Assembly (NCBI GenBank): GCA_023410595.1
Contig: JAEYPO010000030.1
Coordinates: 124,001-188,000, forward strand
Origin: Bacillota bacterium
GTDB taxonomy: Bacteria; Bacillota; Clostridia; Christensenellales; SZUA-584
Length of the DNA: 64,000 nucleotides
Reading direction: 5' to 3'
In this document: one piece after another, positions 19,101-26,481 of the stretch
Layout: each line of letters starts with the position of its first letter
How positions within the stretch are numbered: the stretch's first letter is position 1
The notes under the pieces: model-generated
Told to the model about the DNA's origin: nothing
Databases searched by the model: none
The model's input: only the letters and a program-made list of their open reading frames with translations
Program-made: the position numbers and the translations under genes

Positions 19101-21175
19101 ACAACTATGACTACACCGGCGTAACGCTGAGCAAAACGGTGAACATTACAGTCAGCAAGGCTATGCCTATAATCGCCTTCCCAACAGCCGGAGAGCTCAC
19201 GTACGGGCAGCCGCTGTCTGATTCGCCTCTGACTGGCGGCAGCGGAAACGGCAGCTTCGCATGGGAAAGCCCCGATACGATACCCACCGTCGTCAACAGC
19301 GGCTATAACGTGATCTTTACGCCCAATGATACGGATAACTATAATACGGCGACGCAAGCGGTAGCCATATCGGTTCTTAAGGCCGAGCAGGCGACATTGT
19401 CGATTGCCGAACCGTCCGTCACTTATGGCGACGCGCCGTTTAGCCTGTCGGTCAGCGGTGGCAGCGGCACGGGCAGCTTAAGCTATGCGGTTACGTCGGG
19501 CGACGCTGTGACGGTCAATGCTGCAACGGGCATTGTCACGGTGGTCAAAGCGGGCTCGGCAGCTGTCAAGGTGACTAAGGCCGCAGACAGCAATTACAAC
19601 GCCAAATACGCCAGTGTGACTGTCACCGTCGACAAAGCGGCACCGATAGCGGTGTTTCCTGCAGCCGCTCCTCTCACATACGGACAAGCTCTTTCTGATT
19701 CGTTGCTGACAGGCGGCAGCGGAGACGGCAGTTTCGCATGGGAAAACCCGCACGCTATACCCACCGTAAACAACAGCGGCTATAACGTGATCTTTACACC
19801 CAATGATACCGATAATTATCTGACAATTGAACGGTTACTGGCGCTTGTTGTAAGCAAAGCCAGTCAGGCTCCGCTTGTTGTGAGCGGCATTCCGGATACG
19901 CTTACTTTTGGCGACGCGCCTTACCGCATCAATGTTGACGGCGGCAGCGGCACGGGAGCGCTGAGTTATGCCGTCGTCTCGGGTGACGCCGTTGCTGTTG
20001 ACGCCGCGGGCATGGTGACTACGGCTAATGCGGGAACAGCAGCCATAAAAGTCACCAATTTGGGAGATAGCAATTACCTGCCGGTTTCCCATACGTTTTC
20101 TTTAACGGTAAACAAAGCTGCTCAAAAAGCTGCCTTGGCGTTTGCTTTGCCCGAATCCATTGCCTATGGCGACGCGCCGTTTCAAATTTCCGGCAGCGGC
20201 GGCAGCGGCGGCGGCGCGTTCAGCTACTTCGTCGCTTCGGGCGACGCCGTTATAATCAGCGAAACGGGCATGGTTACAGTAATAAAACCGGGCGATGCCG
20301 TCATCACGGCCGTCAAGGCGGGTGATGGCAACTATTTAAGCCAAACAAAAGAGATACGGCTCAGTGTGAATAAAGGTAAACAAAACGCGCTGATCATTTC
20401 CGGCGTTCCCGCGAGGGTCGTCGCGGGTCAGGCGCCCTTTAGTCTGACTGTAAACGGCGGAAGCGGCATTGGAGCTCTGATCTATACGGTCACCTCAGGC
20501 AAGGCCGTCAGCGTGGATGGGAATGGGACGGTGACTATACTGAAGAGCGGTAAGGCTTTGCTGACCGTGACCAAAGAGGCGGACGAGTATTATCTGGCTA
20601 CTACGGCAACTGCCGAGATATACGTCAGAAAAGCTGCATACATGATGGGAGATACGCCGACTGCGTCTCCCTCACCTTCCGCTGCGCCGACAGCCACAGC
20701 CGCGCCCAGCCCGACAGCCACAGCTGCCCCAAGCCCGGCCGCGACCGTATCAGCCTCACCAGCCGGCCCGGCTGTGATACTTAAGCCCTTGTCTATACAT
20801 ACTGACGAGCAGGCAGGCGCAGTCATTGTGACAATCAGCCTCCAAGATCTGCCGGATGGTACGGCGGCTTTCAGGCTCCCCTCCGGTGATATCATACAGA
20901 TCGACCCCGAGCAAAGCGCTTATACTCTGTCCGTCAGTCAGGAGGACATCAACGAGTATGGTGAACTTGTAATCGTTGCGTTGAATGAAGAAAGCATCCC
21001 CTTGGGTAACTATCAGGTTGATCTCTCCGATCATATCGTGCAATCCGGCTCAGCCGGCAGCGGAGCCGGCATACTTTCCATACTTTTTTGGATTGCGGCT
21101 GGTGCTTTGGTGATTGGTGTTGCGTCAGTGGTTATTGTGAGTCAGTTAAAAAAGAAACAGGCACGGATACGCTAA
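16121..21175 (+). CDS. Giant beta-helix and Ig-like repeat surface protein
   Basis: A 1684-residue exported protein. Start: ATG 16121 after CTAAGGAG; the open frame begins earlier (16049) without a signal. Seen: signal peptide ending VQAAD (about residue 25); a right-handed beta-helix-like region (about 110-460) with a dozen turns of ISGGTVTATGG-x-x-GAGIGGG; a second, shorter block (about 510-690); then alternating Ig-like repeats (about 850-1510) of two types. Type one is YGDAPFSLSVSGGSGTGSL... ending in TVNKA (five or six copies). Type two is TYGQPLSDSLLTGGSGDGSF... with FTPNDTDNY (three copies). A Pro/Ser/Thr/Ala-rich linker (about 1515-1560) follows, then a last beta-domain and a transmembrane helix ending KKKQARIR. 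There is no LPXTG motif, so it is membrane-anchored. Likely an adhesin or polysaccharide-binding surface protein. Confidence 0.85.
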   Translation: MRKRFLTFLLCIGLMSIFLPQTVQAADDYTYIDQNGETKTTEGLTVTPITADTATLSSGWYVVNSDVTRNGTITVSGSANLILADGYTLSVTGSSSKAGIGVSNGNSLTIYGQGAGTGTLNANGGQYGAGIGGTYWELGGTTNINGGTILATGGQYGAGIGGGHNANAGTTTISGGTVTATGGENSAGIGGGNSNVSNVEYGIGGTINITGGNITANGNGYGAGIGGGLHGQSGTISISGGVINATSGDLSVASGGAGIGGGAGRGVIKITISGGTVIATALDYGAGIGGGSGGGGGIIEISGGNVTASSRYRGAGIGGGNMAGGGTTTISGGTVDATSGYGGAGIGGGYLAAGGTINIQGGDITARGGSWGAGIGSAGNYNAGNITISGGVVKAFAGDYNTGAYSGSAGIGAGGNLEASGPSTHNGGTIKILGGNVTAAGAYNSLDIGRGRNGINGTVLIDEEAIVTLAGQGVEPSVTTFGTCIIKGAGAGAQTGAYEGGIRLATTVIDLEASTLSGGTGYTVSGNTVTLSGSGNAYALVGGTTSRNIAVASGSSADVILFAADIAPDSGCAFNMSGATVNMRLISDNTLSSGAGFAGIQAPYGSVLSINGPGSLTATGGSNGAGIGGGSGMAGGSISITGGTVEAVGSGGGAGVGGGNGSDGGTVLADGEHTTLTATGGANGFDIGSGNSQISGGSLTIQNHATVIMTHSGTNALKNYITGTVSGTGSQLDAGEYLDSHKLLTCTGFTASPSSGAKAYDLVQLTVNVTGLSSDNAQGKIVFYSNGSEIGQASLNRVADGSADAMAVRRNWVALGGTHTLTAEYVQDPGWDSYYMAGAGSLTYEVARIDQAELSLYGLPSTVTYGDAFNLSASGGSGSGSLTYAVTSGDAVTVNAATGAVTAAKAGMATVTVTKAADNNYNPKSASVNITVNKATPPLLNFPSAGSITYGHPLSDSALTGGTGDGTFAWESPGTVPPVNNSGYTVVFTPNDTDNYDYTGVTLSKTVNITVSKAMPIIAFPTAGELTYGQPLSDSPLTGGSGNGSFAWESPDTIPTVVNSGYNVIFTPNDTDNYNTATQAVAISVLKAEQATLSIAEPSVTYGDAPFSLSVSGGSGTGSLSYAVTSGDAVTVNAATGIVTVVKAGSAAVKVTKAADSNYNAKYASVTVTVDKAAPIAVFPAAAPLTYGQALSDSLLTGGSGDGSFAWENPHAIPTVNNSGYNVIFTPNDTDNYLTIERLLALVVSKASQAPLVVSGIPDTLTFGDAPYRINVDGGSGTGALSYAVVSGDAVAVDAAGMVTTANAGTAAIKVTNLGDSNYLPVSHTFSLTVNKAAQKAALAFALPESIAYGDAPFQISGSGGSGGGAFSYFVASGDAVIISETGMVTVIKPGDAVITAVKAGDGNYLSQTKEIRLSVNKGKQNALIISGVPARVVAGQAPFSLTVNGGSGIGALIYTVTSGKAVSVDGNGTVTILKSGKALLTVTKEADEYYLATTATAEIYVRKAAYMMGDTPTASPSPSAAPTATAAPSPTATAAPSPAATVSASPAGPAVILKPLSIHTDEQAGAVIVTISLQDLPDGTAAFRLPSGDIIQIDPEQSAYTLSVSQEDINEYGELVIVALNEESIPLGNYQVDLSDHIVQSGSAGSGAGILSILFWIAAGALVIGVASVVIVSQLKKKQARIR

Positions 21176-21322
21176 AGCAGCAAGCCGTTATTAAAAGCAA
21201 ACAGATGATAAATCTGCGGCTGATAAATTCGTAGAATACAAAAGTTGAAACGTCTTTCGGCATCAAGAAACAGTTTGCGTATTCTATAAGCTGCATCAGT
21301 TAGTATAGAGTGCGTGAAGCGT

Positions 21323-21349
21323 TAAAAACGCCACACAGTGGCGTTTTTA
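21323..21349. terminator. Bidirectional intrinsic terminator
   Basis: TAAAAACGCCAC, loop ACA and GTGGCGTTTTTA form a perfect 12-bp stem with A- and T-runs on the two sides. It lies between the surface protein (ends 21175, plus) and the heptad-repeat protein (ends 21396, minus) and can end both transcripts. Confidence 0.9.
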
Positions 21350-21395
21350 GAGTACCTGCCCTTTTATTTTACCATGAACTCTGCCTGATGGCTGC

Positions 21396-23165
21396 TTACC
21401 CTTCCCCTCCTATGCCCTCGGTCTTCAGCACGAACTGTACGGTGCTGTATTCTGAGTTTCGCTCGTCCATGAACGAGCCGTAACCCGCCGCCTTTTCGGA
21501 GAGCTTGCCTAAGTACCCTTCCAGACCGTCGAACTTGCCCTTTAGCTCTTTCAGCCCGTCGTCATTCAGCTTGGCTATTCCGTCCTTTAAGTCCTCCACG
21601 CCCGATATCATATCGTCTATGCCGTCCGCCATAGCGGGCAGCTTCTTTGTTATCTCCCCCGCGCCGCTTGAGAGGCCGTCCGCGCCGCTCAGCAGCTCTT
21701 TTACCGCGCCCGCAAGCTGAGTGCAGCCCTGCTCAATAGCCTGCGCGCCGCCCAGCAGCTCAAGGCACGAAGAGTAAAGCTGTCCGCTCGAGGCGCTGAG
21801 CTGCGCGACGCTTCCGGCAAGCGTCGTGGAAAAAGCCGTATAGAAATCGCTTGCGCCCGTGCTTACCCCCTCTGACAGCGCTTTAAGCTGTGTACTGCCT
21901 GAAGTGAGCGGATCGATTATCGCTTTTTGTTCCCCAATTACGTCAATCAGACCATCTATGTTTGTATCGCCAGGATATGCTGATTTCAGCGCGTTAGCTA
22001 ACGCGCCGAGTTGAGTATTATATGTCGAAACTCCGCCGAGCCCCGCTTCCATTTCCCCGACCTTTGTATCAAGCAGCGCCGCCGAATCTTTCAGTTCCGA
22101 AAGCTTCAAAGTCATACCCGCGACACTGCTGCCTAGCTGCCCCATTCCTTCGTTGAACGCCGCGAAACCCGCAGCGAATTCCGACATTCCTGAATAAAAT
22201 GCGCTTGCCGAGGCTTTAAGCTGCCTTACACTGGAATACAGGCTGCCCGTGCCGCCCAAAAGCTTCTTCGCGCCGCCGCTCAAATCGCCCATGGCGTTTT
22301 GAAGCTTAACAACGCCTTTCTTTAAATCGCGCAGCGCGCTAAGCAGATCGCCCGTGCCGCCCTCCATGTCGTCGGCGCCGCTTATCATATCGTCGGCGCC
22401 CTCGGAGAGCCCGTCAACGTCCACAAAATCGCCGTATGAGTCGAGCCCCGGCGGGCTTTTGGGCAGCACTACGATGTTAATGGGGTCAAGCTTTATGTCC
22501 TGCCCGAACACAGTAAACGAGAAAGTATCCTCGGGCAGCGGGAACGACGCGTATGAGAGCGTATACTGCGACCCCGCGAGCACCGACGTGCCGTTGCCCG
22601 GCACGTCGAGCACGGTGAACCTGTCATTATCAAGCGTTAACGAAACGTTCGCCGCAAGCGGCACGAGCACCTCCCTATTTACGGATTCGTCTCTTTCGCC
22701 CGTCCCCGTCTCGTTACGAAGCGTAAACTCTATCTTGAGTTCTCCCGATTTGCCAAGTATATCCTCAGCCCTTACCTGCTCGCCGTTCAGGTAATACGCT
22801 ATGCGGACGCTCACAGGCAGCGGCTTTTTAGTCTCCCCCTCATAATAGAAGGGCTCTCCCGCTTTGGCGGGCCATGTTATACTGTCGCCTTCCACTGTCG
22901 GTTCTTCCGGTCCGCTTATGTTCTTTATTGAATCATACCGGCCGTAGTCGGTAATATCCCCGCCCTTTAAGAAGCAGTTCACAACCGTCGCGCCCGAGTA
23001 GCTGCCGTCGCTTCCCAGCACGGCGTATACCGTCTCGCTTTTGGCCTTGCCGTTTGCTACGGCCACCGCCGCCGAACCGGACTGCAGCGCGGCAAGAGCC
23101 GCCGCCAGCACCAGCAGCCCCGCGCGCTCGAAATGCTTCCTGTATTTAATAATACCGATATTCAT
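21396..23165 (-). CDS. Secreted X-heptad repeat (YhgE/Pip-like) protein, partner of the MMPL exporter
   Basis: A 589-residue extracytoplasmic protein with an N-terminal signal or anchor segment (about residues 14-36), a beta-rich domain (about 45-240, with ITWPAKAGEPFYYEGETKKP) and then about 330 residues of heptad-like helices (LSGGAKKLLGGTGSLYSSVRQL, LLSGADGLSSGAGEITKK). These are the X-heptad repeats found in YhgE/Pip proteins. Unlike YhgE it has no membrane helices at the C-terminus. Its ATG overlaps the stop of the MMPL gene by four bases (ATGA), so the two are translationally coupled and the protein is probably the extracellular part of the exporter. Cargo unknown. Confidence 0.8.
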   Translation of the reverse strand: MNIGIIKYRKHFERAGLLVLAAALAALQSGSAAVAVANGKAKSETVYAVLGSDGSYSGATVVNCFLKGGDITDYGRYDSIKNISGPEEPTVEGDSITWPAKAGEPFYYEGETKKPLPVSVRIAYYLNGEQVRAEDILGKSGELKIEFTLRNETGTGERDESVNREVLVPLAANVSLTLDNDRFTVLDVPGNGTSVLAGSQYTLSYASFPLPEDTFSFTVFGQDIKLDPINIVVLPKSPPGLDSYGDFVDVDGLSEGADDMISGADDMEGGTGDLLSALRDLKKGVVKLQNAMGDLSGGAKKLLGGTGSLYSSVRQLKASASAFYSGMSEFAAGFAAFNEGMGQLGSSVAGMTLKLSELKDSAALLDTKVGEMEAGLGGVSTYNTQLGALANALKSAYPGDTNIDGLIDVIGEQKAIIDPLTSGSTQLKALSEGVSTGASDFYTAFSTTLAGSVAQLSASSGQLYSSCLELLGGAQAIEQGCTQLAGAVKELLSGADGLSSGAGEITKKLPAMADGIDDMISGVEDLKDGIAKLNDDGLKELKGKFDGLEGYLGKLSEKAAGYGSFMDERNSEYSTVQFVLKTEGIGGEG

Positions 23166-25258
23166 GAAACAATCATCCCCTCGTTTTGATCCGGTCTATG
23201 TTTTCTGAACTCCCAGGTAGTAGCAAGCAGCGGCTTGTCGAACAGCACAAACAGCGCAGGCAGCGCGCACATAATAACGATATAGCTTATCAGCGCACCC
23301 CTGCCCACCACGGTAGCAATCTCTCTCGTCGCCTTTATGGAGCTTATTACCGTTATCGAAAGCGTCGCGAAGAAGAACGTAAGCATGCTGGTAAGCATCG
23401 GCCGCGTGGACGCGACTATGGCCTGCCGAACGGCAATCTTTGCATCCAGCGTCTTATGCCGAAACTCGAAATATCGCGACGTGAATAATATAGCGTAGTC
23501 TACCGTGCACCCGAGCTGTATCGCACCTACAAACACGGGCGTTAAAAATATCATCTCCTCGCCCGCGAAGTAATTGATACCTACGTTAATGAATATTGCG
23601 CCTTTTATAACCATCACCAAAAACAGCGGTACAAGCAGCGACTTGAAAGATACCGCCACGATTATAAATATGAATATTATAGATATCAGGTCTACCTTAA
23701 GGTTGTCGGAGTCCGCCGTCGAGGCCATGTCCGCCGCCACCGCATGCGAGCCGGTAACATACACGCCGCCCAGGTACTGCTCCGCCGTACTCTTTATGCT
23801 GTCTATCGCGGAGAACAGCACGTCGTTAGCAAGGTCCCCCTTGAGCGTCACGTAAAACCTGCGGTAACCGTCGCCCACAAAAGCGTCCTTAAGCTTTTGA
23901 GGCAGGAAGCTTTCGGGTATCCCCGCGCCCGCGCTGGAAGAGAGCCCGCTCACCTCGCGTATGTTCTCAAGCCGCTTTACGGCGTCCATTGCGGCCTGCT
24001 CATAAATAGCGCTATTCTTGTCGTAAAGCACGCTTACTTTATCCGTAGTGCCGAACGCAGAGCTTATCTTGTTTGTCGCTATAATGGGAGCCGTGTTGTC
24101 GGGCATAAAGTTTTCCGACGTATAATAGTACTGCTGGTTCGCGCTGCCTATAAAAGTCGGCACAAACACAACTACCGCAACGGCAAGCAGCACATATCTT
24201 AAGTTGACTATAGGCCCAGAGAGCTTTTTAAAATCGGGCAGCAGCGCCCTGTGCCTGCGTTTGCCCAGCTTGTAAGTCGCGAGTATCAGGCAGGGCAACA
24301 GCGTAAGGCTGGCTATAAGGCTGAACAACACACCCTTGCACAGCACTATGCCTAAATCCGCGCCAATCTGGTTCTGCATGAACATGAGCGCTATGAATCC
24401 CGCACAGTCCGTAAGCGCGCTAGAAGATATCGTTACCAGCGTAGTGTGCAGCGCCGATACCATAGCCTTGTTGGTATCTCCGTTTGCCGCTTTAAGGTCC
24501 TCTTCAAACCTGTGTATCAAAAATATAGAAAAGTCCATCGATATGGCGAGCTGAAGCACCGAGGCTATGGCCACCGTTAAAAACGATACGCGGCTCATGA
24601 CAAGAAAGTTAGTTCCGTAGTTTAAAAGTATCGCTATGCCTATATTGACAAGGCACAAAAGAGGCGCAATATACGACGTGAGCGACACCGCGAGTATCAG
24701 TATCAGTATGCCGCCCGCTATGCCCAAATAAACCGACTGCTCGCTGTTAAGCGTGGTACGCAGCTCGTTTACAATAACAGGCATGCCTCCGAAATATTCG
24801 CCCTGCTCTATCATGCCCGATATCTGCTTTACGGCCTCGTCGACGGCTATGTCTCTCATGCCCGTACCAAACGTTATTATCATTATCGTCGAGTCGCCCT
24901 TTTTGTACTGCTCGAGCGCCTGCCGCGACAAAAACTCCTCCGGCTTGTATATGTCGAGCATGTCGTCCATCCACTCCACGCTTTCCACGCCGGGGACCCT
25001 TTCTATGTCGCTTTTCAGCTTTACGGCCTGCCAGTTTTCCTTGCCTTCCAGCAGCACGTACGCCTGCTCGCCCGCGGTAAATTCGTACTGCTCGACCTCG
25101 GCGCCCTTTATGGAATTAGCGTCTTTGGGGAGAAATGAGGATATCTCAAAGCTCGTTTTCGCAAGGCCTATGCCGAAAATGGCGGGAACGCAAAGCAATA
25201 TAAAAAAAGCGATGACTATAATTTTATGCCTGACTAGAAACGAAAAAAACCTGTCCAT
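23162..25258 (-). CDS. MMPL/RND family transporter
   Basis: A 698-residue RND-superfamily exporter. Seen: first membrane helix (about 10-30), an extracellular domain containing SSFLPKDANSIKG, a bundle of membrane helices (about 180-330), a short cytosolic stretch, membrane helix near 350, a second extracellular domain, and a second helix bundle (about 515-680) with GCTVDYAILFTSRYFEFR. The two-fold repeat and DFSIFLIHRFEE/DYAILFTSRYFE helix-4 motifs are typical of MMPL proteins, where the Asp relays protons. I prefer the ATG at 25258 (MDRFFSF) with GGAAGTGGA upstream over that at 25279. It is followed at once by the heptad-repeat protein. Substrates of the family are lipids or hydrophobic compounds; the one here is unknown. 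Confidence 0.92.
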   Translation of the reverse strand: MDRFFSFLVRHKIIVIAFFILLCVPAIFGIGLAKTSFEISSFLPKDANSIKGAEVEQYEFTAGEQAYVLLEGKENWQAVKLKSDIERVPGVESVEWMDDMLDIYKPEEFLSRQALEQYKKGDSTIMIITFGTGMRDIAVDEAVKQISGMIEQGEYFGGMPVIVNELRTTLNSEQSVYLGIAGGILILILAVSLTSYIAPLLCLVNIGIAILLNYGTNFLVMSRVSFLTVAIASVLQLAISMDFSIFLIHRFEEDLKAANGDTNKAMVSALHTTLVTISSSALTDCAGFIALMFMQNQIGADLGIVLCKGVLFSLIASLTLLPCLILATYKLGKRRHRALLPDFKKLSGPIVNLRYVLLAVAVVVFVPTFIGSANQQYYYTSENFMPDNTAPIIATNKISSAFGTTDKVSVLYDKNSAIYEQAAMDAVKRLENIREVSGLSSSAGAGIPESFLPQKLKDAFVGDGYRRFYVTLKGDLANDVLFSAIDSIKSTAEQYLGGVYVTGSHAVAADMASTADSDNLKVDLISIIFIFIIVAVSFKSLLVPLFLVMVIKGAIFINVGINYFAGEEMIFLTPVFVGAIQLGCTVDYAILFTSRYFEFRHKTLDAKIAVRQAIVASTRPMLTSMLTFFFATLSITVISSIKATREIATVVGRGALISYIVIMCALPALFVLFDKPLLATTWEFRKHRPDQNEGMIVS

Positions 25259-25496
25259 ATATATCCACTTCCACCCCATATTATAACAATATTATGTGGC
25301 TGTAACAAGCCGTATGCGATGTAAACAAACCGCGGTTTTTGACGAATTTTATTGCGGCCTTCCCATAAAACGGAAGGATTATCCCCGCATCCGGCGAATA
25401 TTACACAATATACTTTAATTTTGTCGTCCCGGGTATGCACGCAGCCCTTATAGCGGCAGGGACGCCGAATGATGTTTTTTAGGTAGGAGGTCAAAT

Positions 25497-26435
25497 ATGG
25501 GCTCAAGTCGCAAGGCCGGCATATTCGGCGTCGCAGGGGTTGTTGTGCTTTTGATCTGCGCGGTCATCGGCGCCGCGGCATATGAAGGCGGGCCGTTTTC
25601 ACCGGCCAACCGCTTTTTAACCGAGCTTGGGTACTATGAGCACGGCTATTTCGTACTGTCCCCGGCATTCATATTCAACATAGGCATGGTCTTATCCGGG
25701 CTGTTGCTGTGCATATTCGCCGTTATGCACGGCATACGCAAAAACACGCCGCTCGACACCGTGGCAGGCTTCTTCGGCATAATGGCAGGCATACTCATAT
25801 CCGTACAGGGCCTTGTTACGCTCAATTACTCAAAAACCCACCTGTTCATCTCCGGCGTGCTCTTCGCAGCGGTATTCTTCATGTGCCTGTTCACTGTTAT
25901 AGCGCAGGTGCGCTATTCTGATTCCAGCATTACCGTCCTTGTCTTCGCGTTTTTTGCCGGAGCCGCAGGCGCATTTTCCTCCGTCTATATATTTGCCGGC
26001 GGCCTTAACAAGACGTTACAGACGGGAGCGGCGTACGCACAAAGAGCGGACGTATTGCCCAGCGCGATACTCCAGTGGGGAGTCTATGTAATGCTCCTGC
26101 TGCTGTTTCTCGTTCAGTCTACATCCATGCTGGCGGGCGAGGGCGAGCCCGAAGACGACTTTGAAGACGATTACGAGCTGGCCGATTACAAGCCGGGTGG
26201 CAGTCCCATACACGAAGCCATTAACAAGCCCGCTGAGTTTGAGCCAATAGCAGACGAAGACGAGTTTGAGCTTGAAGCAACCGAGCATGCAGACAATTAC
26301 GGGCTTGAAACCAATTATAAGCCCGCAGATGATTACAAGCCTGAAGCAGATTATACGCCTGAAGATTACAAGCCCGAAGCCAAACGTCACTACGGACGCA
26401 AGCGCTGGGGCAGCGGCCGCGACATAGAACTGTAA
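25497..26435 (+). CDS. DUF998-like membrane protein with an acidic repetitive tail
   Basis: A 312-residue protein starting at ATG 25497 after TAGGAGG. Residues 1-215 hold about six transmembrane helices; FLTELGYYEHGYFVLSPAFIFNIGM between helices one and two is the typical DUF998 signature. Residues 220-312 form a soluble, very acidic tail (EDDFEDDYELADYKPGG) with repeated YKP/EAD-type units (DYKPEADYTPEDYKPEA) and a basic end (KRHYGRKRWG). The tail is not part of DUF998 as I know it and is probably cytoplasmic. The gene is divergent from the MMPL operon. Function unknown. Confidence 0.7.
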   Translation: MGSSRKAGIFGVAGVVVLLICAVIGAAAYEGGPFSPANRFLTELGYYEHGYFVLSPAFIFNIGMVLSGLLLCIFAVMHGIRKNTPLDTVAGFFGIMAGILISVQGLVTLNYSKTHLFISGVLFAAVFFMCLFTVIAQVRYSDSSITVLVFAFFAGAAGAFSSVYIFAGGLNKTLQTGAAYAQRADVLPSAILQWGVYVMLLLLFLVQSTSMLAGEGEPEDDFEDDYELADYKPGGSPIHEAINKPAEFEPIADEDEFELEATEHADNYGLETNYKPADDYKPEADYTPEDYKPEAKRHYGRKRWGSGRDIEL

Positions 26436-26481
26436 ACGCCATAATGTTGCGCCCCGCCTCGTCCGGCGTTATACTCAGATT

